Program-made: the position numbers and the translations under genes | The notes under the pieces: model-generated | Databases searched by the model: none | The model's input: only the letters and a program-made list of their open reading frames with translations | Told to the model about the DNA's origin: nothing | Part shown: in pieces, positions 23,693 through 31,054 of the stretch | Layout of the letters: every line of letters starts with the position of its first letter | Position numbering within the stretch: position 1 is the stretch's first letter | Assembly (NCBI GenBank): GCA_002696205.1 | Contig: NZRL01000035.1 | Coordinates: forward strand, 1 to 32,711 | Length of the DNA stretch: 32,711 nt | From: Rhodospirillaceae bacterium | GTDB taxonomy: Bacteria; Pseudomonadota; Alphaproteobacteria; Rhodospirillales; Casp-alpha2 | Direction of reading: 5' to 3'

Positions 23693-25227
23693 GGCCTGCC
23701 TCCCGCGACGGACTGCATCAGCGCGTTGGCCGCATGGGTCGCGATGTCGAGCGTCGTGTTGCCGTCAATGCCGTACCAGACCGTGGCGGCGGCCAGAACG
23801 ATCATCGGCACCAACATGGAAAGCGGGGCTTCGGTCCGTCCGGTGCTGCCTTCCGGCGGCGCCTTCAGATAGGCGACCTCGACCACGCGCCAGACGTAGG
23901 CGATGGCCAGCAGCGACGACAACAGGATACCGGCGGCGATATACCACCATCCGGCGTCCAGCGCCGCGACGACCAATTGCCATTTGGAAATGAAGCCGAC
24001 CGTCAACGGCGTGCCGATCAGGGATAGCCCGGAGACCAGAAAGACCGCGGTCGTCACCGGCATGCGTTTGCCGATACCGGCCAGGTCGTTCAGCTTGACC
24101 GATCCGATGACGTAGAACATCGCGCCGACGGCCATGAAGGCGACGCCCTTCATCACCGCGTGGTTGAACAGATGCACGATGCTGCCTGCGACGCCGGCCG
24201 CGGTGGCCATGCCCATGCCGAGAACCATGTAGCCGACCTGGGACACACTGGAGAACGCCAGCATGCGTTTGACGTCGTTTTGGAAGATCGCGACGAAGGC
24301 GCCGGCGAACATTCCGACGATGCCCAGGATGATGAGCATCAGGTTGATGCCCGTGGTGTCGAACAGGGCCGTCCCGCCGAACACCGTAAACACGAGGCGC
24401 AGCAGGGCATATATCGCGACCTTGGTCGCCGTCGAGGCGAGAAACACGGTCACGGCCGAGGGGGCGAAGGCATAGGCATTCGGCAGCCAGGTGTGCAGCG
24501 GGAACATCGCGACCTTCAGGCCCAGGCCGACAACCACGAAGGCGAAGGCGGCAAGAACCGTCCGTGTGTGATCGACGGCGGGCAGCAATGTCGCCAGATC
24601 GGCCATGTTGAGCGAGCCGGTCATCATGTACATCATGCCGACGCCGATGATGTAGAACGTGGCCCCCAGGGTGCCCATGATCAGATAGCGGTAGGACGCG
24701 GTCAGCGCCCGGCGGCTTTGGCCAAGCGATATCAGCACGTAGCTCGACAGCGACGAGATTTCCAGGAACACGAACAGGTTGAACGCATCCGCCGTCGTCG
24801 TGATGCCCAGCAACCCGGTCATGCAGAGCATGTACATCAAGTAGAACAGATAAATCCGGGGGCGCGGGACCTCGCGTTCGACGCTGGCCTTGGCGTAGGG
24901 CAGGGTGACGGCGGCAATTGCCGTGACGATCACCAGCACCACGGCGTTGGCCGCGTCGATGCGGTATTCGATGCCCCAGGGCGCCGGCCAATTGCCCATC
25001 TCGTAGATGATCAGGCCGGTCGACAGCGTCTTGCCCAGCAGCACCAGGGCGATGGCGAAGGAAATCCAGGTGACGATCAGCGCCCAAAGCCAGCTCAGCT
25101 TCGCATCGCGCAACAGGACGCAGACCGGAGCCGCCAACAACGGCACCACCACCTGCAAGGCAGGCAGGTGCGGCTCCAACATTGGGGCGAAGGGCAGCGA
25201 CAGGAAGAAAAGATAGATGGCGCTCAC
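23689..25227 (-). CDS. mrpD: Na+/H+ antiporter subunit MrpD
   Basis: A 512-residue polytopic membrane protein and the best match to classical MrpD. Channel residues include Glu in LFVFLEISSLSSYVLIS, Lys in VVVGLGLKVAMFPLHTWLPNAY, Lys in ASTATKVAIYALLRL and Lys in FNHAVMKGVAFMAVGAMF. The YAFAPSAVTVFL segment is typical of MrpD and MbhH. The start is GTG 25227: it overlaps the mrpC stop as GTGA and has AGGAGG seven bases upstream. An internal Met 15 residues later is less likely. In Mrp complexes, MrpD moves protons while the complex exchanges Na+ for H+. Confidence 0.93.
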   Translation of the reverse strand: MSAIYLFFLSLPFAPMLEPHLPALQVVVPLLAAPVCVLLRDAKLSWLWALIVTWISFAIALVLLGKTLSTGLIIYEMGNWPAPWGIEYRIDAANAVVLVIVTAIAAVTLPYAKASVEREVPRPRIYLFYLMYMLCMTGLLGITTTADAFNLFVFLEISSLSSYVLISLGQSRRALTASYRYLIMGTLGATFYIIGVGMMYMMTGSLNMADLATLLPAVDHTRTVLAAFAFVVVGLGLKVAMFPLHTWLPNAYAFAPSAVTVFLASTATKVAIYALLRLVFTVFGGTALFDTTGINLMLIILGIVGMFAGAFVAIFQNDVKRMLAFSSVSQVGYMVLGMGMATAAGVAGSIVHLFNHAVMKGVAFMAVGAMFYVIGSVKLNDLAGIGKRMPVTTAVFLVSGLSLIGTPLTVGFISKWQLVVAALDAGWWYIAAGILLSSLLAIAYVWRVVEVAYLKAPPEGSTGRTEAPLSMLVPMIVLAAATVWYGIDGNTTLDIATHAANALMQSVAGGRP

Positions 25228-25655
25228 GTGTCTTCCTCCTCTTCCACCGCCTGAATCTCGTCATCCTCGATGGTGTCGTAGGCATTGCGGATGCGCACGA
25301 CCAGGGCGAGGCCCAGGGCCGTCGTGGCCACGCCGACGACGATTGCCGTGAGGATCAGGACGTGGGGCAGGGGGTTGGCGTATTTCTCGATCCCGTCGGC
25401 CAGGATCGGCGCCGTGCCACCGGAAACCTTGGCCATCAGGATGTAGAACAGGAAGACGGAGACCTGAAACACGTTCAGGCCGACGATCTTCTTCACCAGG
25501 TTGTCGTGGGCGATGACGATGTAGAACCCGGTCATCATCAGCACGACGACGATCCAATAGCCCAACAGCCCGGGCGACCCGGGGCCGGCCATGAAGGCCT
25601 CGAACGATTGCCACATCGCATAGAGCGGGGCGAAGGCGTCGACGATGCCCTGCAT
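25224..25655 (-). CDS. mrpC: Na+/H+ antiporter subunit MrpC (NuoK-like)
   Basis: A 143-residue NuoK/MnhC-type subunit with three transmembrane helices. The family core GFYIVIAHDNLVKKIVGLNVFQVSVFLFYI and the helix NPLPHVLILTAIVVGVATTALGLAL, with its PLPxALxLTAIVI-like motif, are clear. The N-terminus is about 30 residues longer than usual, adding part of an extra segment (MQGIVDAFAPLYAMWQSFEAF), and the C-terminus is strongly acidic (DDEIQAVEEEEDT). That acidic end doubles as the AGGAGG ribosome site for mrpD. It lies four bases after mrpB. Confidence 0.93.
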   Translation of the reverse strand: MQGIVDAFAPLYAMWQSFEAFMAGPGSPGLLGYWIVVVLMMTGFYIVIAHDNLVKKIVGLNVFQVSVFLFYILMAKVSGGTAPILADGIEKYANPLPHVLILTAIVVGVATTALGLALVVRIRNAYDTIEDDEIQAVEEEEDT

Positions 25656-25659
25656 GGCC

Positions 25660-26085
25660 TTAGTCCTCCCCCGTCTGGCCGGCGAACACGTTGAAGATCG
25701 TGATCATCGCGGCGGCCACGGTGATGCCCACGCCGGCCTCGACGATCAGAATGCCGTAGTGCTGGCCGTGCAGGGGGTCGTGGGCAAGGACGTTGTAATC
25801 CAGATAATTACCGCCCAGCAGCAGCCCGGCGACGCCGCACAGGCCATAAGTCAGCACGCCGACGACCAGCAACAGGCGGGTGACCCAAGGCGGCAGCACC
25901 TTCTTTACCGTCTCGACGCCGAACAGGATGGCGTAGAGGATGAACGCCGCGCCGAAGATCACGCCCGCCTGAAAACCGCCGCCGGGGCCGAAATCGCCGT
26001 GGAACTGAACATACAGCGCGAACACCAAGATCGGCGGAATCAGAAACTTGGAGACGACGCGCAGAACGACCTTGCGATGCATCAT
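25660..26085 (-). CDS. mrpB: Na+/H+ antiporter subunit MrpB
   Basis: A 141-residue MnhB-family subunit with four transmembrane helices. The family signature YVQFHGDFGPGGGFQAGVIFGAAFIL is present, as is the C-terminal helix GILIVEAGVGITVAAAMITIF. The start ATG overlaps the stop of the upstream subunit gene as ATGA; a second ATG follows immediately and cannot be excluded. In Mrp and Mbh complexes this subunit sits next to the MrpA C-terminal region in the sodium-translocating part, matching the gene order here. Confidence 0.94.
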   Translation of the reverse strand: MMHRKVVLRVVSKFLIPPILVFALYVQFHGDFGPGGGFQAGVIFGAAFILYAILFGVETVKKVLPPWVTRLLLVVGVLTYGLCGVAGLLLGGNYLDYNVLAHDPLHGQHYGILIVEAGVGITVAAAMITIFNVFAGQTGED

Positions 26086-26699
26086 GATGCCGTCTCCTTG
26101 TCCTTGTCCGGAGAGGCGTCGTCCGACCGTGCCGTCACGGTTTCGTCGGCGATTTCGTCCTCGCGCCGCCGCCGTCCGGCGCGGCCGAGAATGGCCAGGA
26201 CGCCCGTCGCGGCGGTGAAGATCACGAAGACCTCGCCCAAGGTATCGAAGCTTCGGTAGCTGGCCAGGACGCTGGTCACGACGTTGGGCATGCCCACTTC
26301 GCCGAAGGATTTTTCAAGATACCGGGGGGCGACATGATGATGGATCGGCGCGATGGGGTCGCCGTAGCGCGGCATGTCGAAGGTGCCGTAGATCAGCACC
26401 GCGCCGGTGACCGCGACGACGAAGAATGCGGCCGTGCCCTTGGATTTCCCGCCGGTGACCTTTTCCTGGCGGGTTGTCAGGGCCAGCGTGCCCAGCATCA
26501 AAACCGTCGAAATGCCCGCGCCGACGGCAGCCTCGGTAAAGGCCACGTCGACGGCATCCAGCACGACGTAAGCGGCAGCAGCGGTCAGCGAGAAAATGCC
26601 CGACAGCATGGAGACCGCGAACAGATCGCGGATGCGGGCGATGGCGATGGCCATGACCCCCATGATCAGCATCAGGACGATGATCGTGAGCGTTTCTAT
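26082..26699 (-). CDS. MrpA C-terminal-like subunit (MbhD/MbhE fusion), probable ATA start
   Basis: This 205-residue subunit corresponds to only the C-terminal part of MrpA, i.e. archaeal MbhD plus MbhE (DUF4040). Family motifs are IRDLFAVSMLSGIFSLTAAAAYVVLDAVDVAFTEAAVGAG split over helices 1-3, and the later SVLASYRSFDTLGEVFVIFTAATG (MbhE). The C-terminus is charged. The first ATG is at 26672, but it has no ribosome site and would cut the first helix short. Nine codons upstream, ATA at 26697-26699 overlaps the mrpG stop and lies six bases after GGGGAGG (26706-26712). It restores a full helix starting ETLTIIVLML. No in-frame ATG, GTG or TTG lies nearby upstream. If ATA is not used, the protein has 196 residues. 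Confidence 0.88.
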   Translation of the reverse strand: METLTIIVLMLIMGVMAIAIARIRDLFAVSMLSGIFSLTAAAAYVVLDAVDVAFTEAAVGAGISTVLMLGTLALTTRQEKVTGGKSKGTAAFFVVAVTGAVLIYGTFDMPRYGDPIAPIHHHVAPRYLEKSFGEVGMPNVVTSVLASYRSFDTLGEVFVIFTAATGVLAILGRAGRRRREDEIADETVTARSDDASPDKDKETAS

Positions 26700-27040
26700 G
26701 ACCGACCTCCCCGGCTGAGGGCGGTGCTTTTCTCTTCATCGACCTTGGGCGTGACGCCGGCGCTGAGGCAGGCGCGGGCCAGGGCATGGGTCGCCGTCGG
26801 ACTGGTGAAGAAGAGGAAGGCAAGGATCAGCGCCAGCTTGATCGTGACGATGCTGAGACCGGATTGGAACATCAGGCCGACCAGGATCAGCTCGGCCCCC
26901 AGTGTGTCGATGACGCCCGCCGGGTGCATGCGGGCGAAGACGTCGCGCATGGTGATCATGCCGACACCGCCGATAATCAACAGCAACCCGCCGGGAATGA
27001 CGAACAACCAAGTCAGAATGTCGAACACCGTTTGATCCAT
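26696..27040 (-). CDS. mrpG: Na+/H+ antiporter subunit MrpG
   Basis: A 114-residue MnhG-family subunit with three transmembrane helices. The signature MRDVFARMHPAGVIDTLGAELILVG is clear. The start ATG shares its first base with the mrpF stop (TGATG), with GGGGGA upstream. The charged C-terminal tail (DEEKSTALSRGGRS) is encoded by the DNA that also supplies the GGGGAGG ribosome site for the next subunit, so the two reading frames are tightly coupled. Confidence 0.94.
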   Translation of the reverse strand: MDQTVFDILTWLFVIPGGLLLIIGGVGMITMRDVFARMHPAGVIDTLGAELILVGLMFQSGLSIVTIKLALILAFLFFTSPTATHALARACLSAGVTPKVDEEKSTALSRGGRS

Positions 27041-27336
27041 CAGATGTCCCCCACGTCGGGGCCGGGGGCGTCCTCGCCGTGGCCCATGTCGCGGAACTTG
27101 ATGAACTTGGTCACGGCGATGGTGCCGATGAAGTTGATCAAGGCATAAACCAGGGCCAGGTCGAGGAATTCCGGGCGGCCCTGCACGAAACCGATGACCG
27201 CGATCAGGACGACCGTCAGGGTGCCGAAGGCGTTCACCGCCAGAATCCGGTCGAACACGGTCGGCCCCTTGAGGGCGCGCACCAGGACCAGGATCATGGT
27301 GACCAGAACGGCCAGCGCGGCGGCGGCGAAGCTCAT
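27040..27336 (-). CDS. mrpF: Na+/H+ antiporter subunit MrpF
   Basis: A 98-residue MnhF-family subunit with three transmembrane helices. Family motifs are VRALKGPTVFDRILAVNAFGT and PEFLDLALVYALINFIGTIAVTKFI. It starts four bases after the mrpE stop, with AGAGGA upstream at a slightly long spacing, and shares one base with mrpG. Length is normal for the family. Confidence 0.94.
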   Translation of the reverse strand: MSFAAAALAVLVTMILVLVRALKGPTVFDRILAVNAFGTLTVVLIAVIGFVQGRPEFLDLALVYALINFIGTIAVTKFIKFRDMGHGEDAPGPDVGDI

Positions 27337-27340
27337 GGGC

Positions 27341-27853
27341 TCAGCGATCCTCTTCCGGATGGCCTTCGACGGCCGTGCACCGGCGATCCATCTCGCCGGA
27401 TTTCAGGCCGTCGGCGGCGCCGCGGGTCAGGGCATGAACGATCATCACGCCGTCTTCGACCTCCAATGTCACGGTGCCGGGGGTCAGGGTGATGGAATTG
27501 GCGTAGATGACGTGGCCCAGTTCGGTCTTCTGCGTCGCCTTGGTGCGGAAGACCGAGGTATGGACCCGGCCCTTGGGCGACAGCACGGCCTTCACCACGT
27601 CGATGTTGGCCATCAGAATTTCCTTGCCCAACCAGGGCATGTAGGTGGCCCAGCGCCAGGTGACATGGATCGGGTGGCCTTCGTGGTCGATGACGTCCAT
27701 GCGGTGGGCGATATAGACCACCAGGGCGATGGAGCCGGCGCCGAGCGCCAGAATCAGGGGAATGGTGTAGCCGGAAAGCAACCACCACAGTGCTGCGAGG
27801 CCAATGGCTAGGCTGATCGCATGAAGCACGCCGATATTCCCCCGTCTTCCCAT
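27341..27853 (-). CDS. mrpE: Na+/H+ antiporter subunit MrpE
   Basis: A 170-residue MnhE-family subunit. Two N-terminal helices (LHAISLAIGLAALWWLLSGYT and PLILALGAGSIALVVYIAHRM) are followed by a cytoplasmic domain with MPWLGKEILMANIDVVKAVL and the family segment IYANSITLTPGTVTLEVEDG. The start is taken as ATG 27853, which gives the usual family N-terminus. The frame extends to an ATG at 27928, but those 25 residues are Pro/Gly-rich and have no ribosome site. It is the first gene of the ten-gene operon; the promoter should lie in the A/T-richer 27854-28031 region shared with the divergent DUF192 gene. Confidence 0.93.
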   Translation of the reverse strand: MGRRGNIGVLHAISLAIGLAALWWLLSGYTIPLILALGAGSIALVVYIAHRMDVIDHEGHPIHVTWRWATYMPWLGKEILMANIDVVKAVLSPKGRVHTSVFRTKATQKTELGHVIYANSITLTPGTVTLEVEDGVMIVHALTRGAADGLKSGEMDRRCTAVEGHPEEDR

Positions 27854-27963
27854 GTCCGTTTCCGGGCCGTCGAGCGCCCCGGGCCGGGATGGCCGAATTG
27901 ATCCGTTCGGTATACCATCCAATCCCATCGACGTGGCAACAATTTCGACATAATTTCCAACAA

Positions 27964-27977
27964 TAACAACGCTGTTA
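27964..27977. promoter_or_regulatory. inverted repeat in the mrpE/DUF192 divergent promoter region
   Basis: TAACA-ACGC-TGTTA is a perfect five-base inverted repeat with a four-base centre, in a locally A/T-rich stretch between the divergent mrp operon and the DUF192 gene. It could be a shared operator. No -10/-35 pair with good spacing was found for either direction. Confidence 0.25.
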
Positions 27978-28031
27978 CGGGCGTTCTTTCGGGTGCCGAA
28001 TAGCCGATTTCGACTCGTGTACTTATTAACT

Positions 28032-28604
28032 ATGGGATTTCATCATTTCATGCCCTCTGATCGCCGCCTGTTTCGACTGCGCCAATTGCGCCGATGGCTG
28101 CTGATCGCCGCCGTGATCGTTCCGACGGCGGTCTCGGCCGTCCTGATGTCGGGCATTGTGCCCACCCGATTCGGCGCCGCCGCCCAGGCGTCGGAGAAAA
28201 TCGCCTTCGCGGAATCCCAGGTCGTCCTGCGGACGGCGGGGGGCAATCATGTGTTCACGGTCGAAATGGCGGTCGATGACGCGCAACGCGCGCTGGGCCT
28301 GATGTTCCGCCGTGAATTGGCGCCCGACCACGGGATGCTGTTCGATTTCGGGCGGGACACATTTATTTCCATGTGGATGCGTAACACCTTCATATCGTTG
28401 GATATGTTGTTCATCACATCGGATGGGCGGATTTCCTTCATCCGCGAAAACACCACCCCGCAATCCCTGGAAACCATTGAGGCGCCGGAGCGTAATCGCG
28501 CGGTGCTGGAGCTTGCCGCCGGTACGGCCGCGCGCCTTGGGCTTAAGGTCGGCGACCGGGTCGATCACGAAATTTTCGGCCGCCCGGCCAAGCCCGGCGG
28601 TTGA
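28032..28604 (+). CDS. DUF192 family protein, membrane-anchored
   Basis: A DUF192 (COG1430) protein of about 190 residues. After a basic N-terminus (SDRRLFRLRQLRRW) one hydrophobic helix (LLIAAVIVPTAVSAVLM) acts as signal or anchor, so the domain should be periplasmic. The DUF192 core is complete: EMAVDDAQRALGLMFRRELA, GMLFDFG, MWMRNTFISLDMLFI, and a C-terminal AVLELAAGTAARLGLKVGDRV. The function of the family is unknown. The start is uncertain: ATG 28032, ATG 28050 and GTG 27993 are all in frame and none has a good ribosome site; ATG 28032 is a compromise. It is divergent from mrpE. Confidence 0.87.
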   Translation: MGFHHFMPSDRRLFRLRQLRRWLLIAAVIVPTAVSAVLMSGIVPTRFGAAAQASEKIAFAESQVVLRTAGGNHVFTVEMAVDDAQRALGLMFRRELAPDHGMLFDFGRDTFISMWMRNTFISLDMLFITSDGRISFIRENTTPQSLETIEAPERNRAVLELAAGTAARLGLKVGDRVDHEIFGRPAKPGG

Positions 28605-28625
28605 GCGATAGCACGCTTGCCATGC

Positions 28626-28652
28626 CGGGGGTTAAACCCTAGGTTTCCCCCG
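28626..28652 (+). repeat. strong hairpin just before tRNA-Pro
   Basis: CGGGGG (28626-28631) pairs with CCCCCG (28647-28652) and AAACC (28634-28638) with GGTTT (28642-28646), leaving a two-base bulge and a CTA loop. It ends three bases before the tRNA. It could end DUF192 transcription, although no T-run follows, or form part of the tRNA precursor leader. Confidence 0.45.
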
Positions 28653-28655
28653 CAT

Positions 28656-28732
28656 CGGGGCGTAGCTCAGCCTGGTAGAGTGCCTGCTTTGGGAGCAGGA
28701 TGTCGCTGGTTCGAATCCAGTCGCCCCGACCA
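28656..28732 (+). tRNA. tRNA-Pro (anticodon UGG)
   Basis: A 77-base cloverleaf. The acceptor stem CGGGGCG pairs with CGCCCCG, and discriminator A and CCA are encoded. The D arm is GCTCAGCCTGGTAGAGT. The anticodon stem CCTGC/GCAGG encloses loop TTTGGGA with anticodon TGG. The T arm GCTGG-TTCGAAT-CCAGT has one G-T pair. A hairpin CCGCGG-GAAAG-CCGCGG (28736-28752) follows directly and may mark the 3' end of the transcript. Confidence 0.97.
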
Positions 28733-28875
28733 TCTCCGCGGGAAAGCCGCGGCGCATGATGCAACGGATCGGTTGACGGATGCGCCGGAAGCCCGCATAG
28801 AAACAGTATCGGCGCGGATCGAACGTCCGACCCGCCGCCGAAACCGCCCAGAAACCGTGACGGGACTCGAATGAG

Positions 28876-29184
28876 ATGAGCGAAGCGCGCATTTTCCAGC
28901 CGGCCAAGAACGCCATGCAATCGGGCCGTGGCAAGACCAAACGTTGGGTTTTGGAATACGAGCCGGCGGAACGCCGCGTCGCCGATCCCCTGATGGGTTG
29001 GATCGGTTCGGGCGACACCAAGGGCCAGCTTCGGATGAAGTTCGACAGCAAGGAAGAAGCGATCGAATACGCCAAGAAGAACGGCCTGATCTACCGCGTG
29101 ATCGAACCGCACACGCGCAAGGTGAAACCGAAAAGCTATTCCGACAATTTCGCGTTCGACAGAGTGGGCGTCTGGACCCATTAA
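28876..29184 (+). CDS. NDUFS4-like complex I accessory subunit
   Basis: A 102-residue homologue of the mitochondrial complex I 18-kDa (AQDQ, NDUFS4) subunit, found in bacteria mainly in alphaproteobacteria. The family pattern is clear: ARIFQPAKNAMQSGRGKTKRWVLEYEP, then DPLMGWIGSGDTKGQLRMKF, the helix SKEEAIEYAKKNGL, and the C-terminal PKSYSDNFAFDRVGVWTH. It should bind the peripheral arm of NADH:ubiquinone oxidoreductase and stabilise the NADH-binding module. In-frame TGA upstream fixes ATG 28876 as the earliest start; the ribosome site is weak. It lies between two tRNA genes and is not next to nuo genes in this window. Confidence 0.93.
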   Translation: MSEARIFQPAKNAMQSGRGKTKRWVLEYEPAERRVADPLMGWIGSGDTKGQLRMKFDSKEEAIEYAKKNGLIYRVIEPHTRKVKPKSYSDNFAFDRVGVWTH

Positions 29185-29226
29185 CCCACGGCGGGCCGGC
29201 CTTTCTTTGTTTCGAAAATTCCCAAG

Positions 29227-29259
29227 ACGGCCCGGCAAACGATCGGGCCGTTGTCTTTT
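29227..29259 (+). terminator. intrinsic terminator after the NDUFS4-like gene
   Basis: ACGGCCCG (29227-29234) pairs with CGGGCCGT (29244-29251) around a nine-base loop, followed by TGTCTTTT. It lies 43 bp past the stop codon and two bases before the tRNA-Arg gene, which must therefore have its own promoter or be read through. Confidence 0.75.
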
Positions 29260-29261
29260 GA

Positions 29262-29338
29262 GGCCCCGTAGCTCAACTGGATAGAGCAGCTGCCTTCTAA
29301 GCAGCAGGTTCGAGGTTCGAGTCCTCGCGGGGTCGCCA
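29262..29338 (+). tRNA. tRNA-Arg (anticodon UCU)
   Basis: A 77-base cloverleaf with encoded CCA. The acceptor GGCCCCG pairs with CGGGGTC (one G-T pair). The D arm is GCTCAACTGGATAGAGC. The anticodon stem GCTGC/GCAGC encloses loop CTTCTAA with anticodon TCT. The T arm is CGAGG-TTCGAGT-CCTCG. It reads AGA/AGG codons, rare in this G+C-rich genome. Downstream, CGTTTTG-AAATAAAA-CAAAACG (29353-29374) forms an A/T-rich hairpin. No copy of the tRNA 3' end was seen elsewhere in the window, so no integration is suggested. Confidence 0.97.
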
Positions 29339-29562
29339 GACTTTCCCTCTAACGTTTTGAAATAAAACAAAACGATAGAATCAAAATGGGGCCCGGGACT
29401 GCCCAATTGATCTGCGCGGAAGACAAAGCGCCGCCGGAGGCCGCCATTGTCGGCGATCTTTATCCACCATCATTCATCAATATACCTGCGCCGAGGTTCG
29501 CCATACGATAGATGTCGTCGCGGATCGCAATTCATTTCAGAAACCACCCGAAAGATCGCCCC

Positions 29563-30549
29563 ATGCCTACAACCGTCGCAATTTATGAACGCACCGTCGA
29601 AAGGCTGCGGTCGAGATTGGAAACGTTAGCTTCAGACGTCGTGATCGTTCCGTTCAACAAGAACGGAGAGTATTTGGTCGATGGTCAGGTGTCTGCGCCT
29701 GAGGAAACCGCCATCGACTATCTATGGCTGAGCCACGAACTCAGTGCCGAGAAGATCGTCGGTGCGGCGCTCGAAATGGCGTTGCGAACCAAGTCCATCG
29801 ACGTCATGCAAACGTTCAATGCCGGGCTTGATTTGCCGGCCTACAAACAGGTCGCGGACAAAGGCGTGCGGATATGCAATTCGAACGCCCAAGCCGTGGC
29901 GATTTCAGAATACGTCCTGGCCAATGTGCTGGCCTGCTTCCATCCGCTGGCACAGCGCCAACAACTTCAGTCTGAAAAGGCGTGGGAGAAGACTCCCTTT
30001 CGGGAGATCGCCGGAACCAACTGGCTGATCGTCGGATTTGGGCCGATCGGCGAGAACGTCGCGAGCCGCGCCCGTGCTTTTGGCGCATCCGTTTCCGTTA
30101 TTCGCCGTTCGCCACAGCCGATTGAAGGGGTGGACCGCGTCGGCAGCCTTAAGGACATCGAGCCGTTTCTGGCAGACGCCGACGTGATCGTTTTGGCCTG
30201 CGCCTTGAACGACGAAACGCGTGGCATGGCCAATGGCCGCTTCTTCGACGCGGTCAAACCGGGCGCGCTGCTGATCAATATTGCACGGGGCGGCATCATT
30301 GATGATGCGGCGTTGTTTGCGGCGCTGGATGACGGGCGGATTTCAAAGGCGGTTCTGGATGTCTTCAACCAGGAACCGCTGCCGGCCGGCGATCCATACT
30401 GGGAACATCCGGGAGTGATCGTGACCGCGCATACGTCGTTCAACGGCAGCGGGGTGCGGGGACGTTGGGACGATTTGTTCTTCGATAATTTCCCGCGCTA
30501 CCTGAATGGCGAGCCGTTGAACAACGAAGTGTCCCCGGAAAAAATCTGA
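29563..30549 (+). CDS. D-isomer-specific 2-hydroxyacid dehydrogenase
   Basis: A 328-residue NAD(P)-dependent 2-hydroxyacid dehydrogenase that interconverts 2-keto acids and D-2-hydroxyacids. The Rossmann motif is WLIVGFGPIGENVASRARAFG. The catalytic Arg lies in LINIARGGIIDD, the Glu in FNQEPLPAGDPYW, and the His in IVTAHTSFNG. Basic residues (RRSP) after the second strand suggest NADPH preference. The start is taken as ATG 29563 (PTTVAIYERTVERL); ATG 29512 is in frame but adds 17 residues unlike the family. Neither has a strong ribosome site. It lies 139 bp before the Lin0512 pair. The substrate (glyoxylate, hydroxypyruvate or another) is not readable. Confidence 0.9.
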   Translation: MPTTVAIYERTVERLRSRLETLASDVVIVPFNKNGEYLVDGQVSAPEETAIDYLWLSHELSAEKIVGAALEMALRTKSIDVMQTFNAGLDLPAYKQVADKGVRICNSNAQAVAISEYVLANVLACFHPLAQRQQLQSEKAWEKTPFREIAGTNWLIVGFGPIGENVASRARAFGASVSVIRRSPQPIEGVDRVGSLKDIEPFLADADVIVLACALNDETRGMANGRFFDAVKPGALLINIARGGIIDDAALFAALDDGRISKAVLDVFNQEPLPAGDPYWEHPGVIVTAHTSFNGSGVRGRWDDLFFDNFPRYLNGEPLNNEVSPEKI

Positions 30550-30688
30550 CCGATCGGCTGGACCGTCGTCTTGTGGTTCCCCGCCGGGTAATTTTCCGAA
30601 CCTATTCGGTAAGTGCTTGATATAGATTGATTGCGGTCCCCCATTCGGGGGCGTCACGCCTAACGTTGACCAATGAGGAGGAGCGGCA

Positions 30689-31054
30689 GTGAGCCTAAAA
30701 CGCATGGTTCTGCAAATGGGGCAGGGCACGGACATTCACGGGGCGGACAGCACCAAGGCCGCCGAACGCGCCGTGCGCGACGCCCTTTGGCGGAATTACC
30801 TGCAGATCGCCGACGCCCTGGGCCAGCCGCGGGACAACATGGTCATCGAGGTGACGATCGGCGCCCCGCGCCCGGAGACGATCGACAAAGCGACCGTTGC
30901 CGCCGTGTTTCCCTACGGCCAGATCACGGTGAACTGCCAAGAAGGCGGATTGGCGATTCCGACGCCGGACGGCGACGATTCGACGTTGTTGGCGCATGCC
31001 GCCGTTGTCGTCCGCATGAATGTGCCAGACGAAGCCCTGGGAGATGCGACATGA
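30689..31054 (+). CDS. Lin0512-family protein, first copy
   Basis: A 121-residue protein of the Lin0512 family (function unknown). Its layout is MVLQMGQGTDIHGADSTKAAERAVRDALWRN split around a Gly-rich turn, then NMVIEVTIGAPRPETID, then VFPYGQITVNCQEGGLAIP and a final helix of Ala/Val. The start is GTG 30689, preceded by GAGGAGGAG, one of the best ribosome sites in the window. It overlaps the second copy by ATGA. A short hairpin CCCCC-ATTC-GGGGG (30638-30651) lies in its leader. The family alternates beta strands and helices, and dimerisation has been proposed. Confidence 0.88.
   Translation: MSLKRMVLQMGQGTDIHGADSTKAAERAVRDALWRNYLQIADALGQPRDNMVIEVTIGAPRPETIDKATVAAVFPYGQITVNCQEGGLAIPTPDGDDSTLLAHAAVVVRMNVPDEALGDAT

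Noticed and set aside
22586-25254. Long plus-strand frames antisense to D2 and mrpD
   Set aside because: They have the same antisense composition, no ribosome sites, and lie fully inside recognised antiporter genes.
27909-27939. A TTGCCA/TATACC pair before mrpE on the minus strand
   Set aside because: The spacer is 19 bases and the -10 matches only four of six positions.
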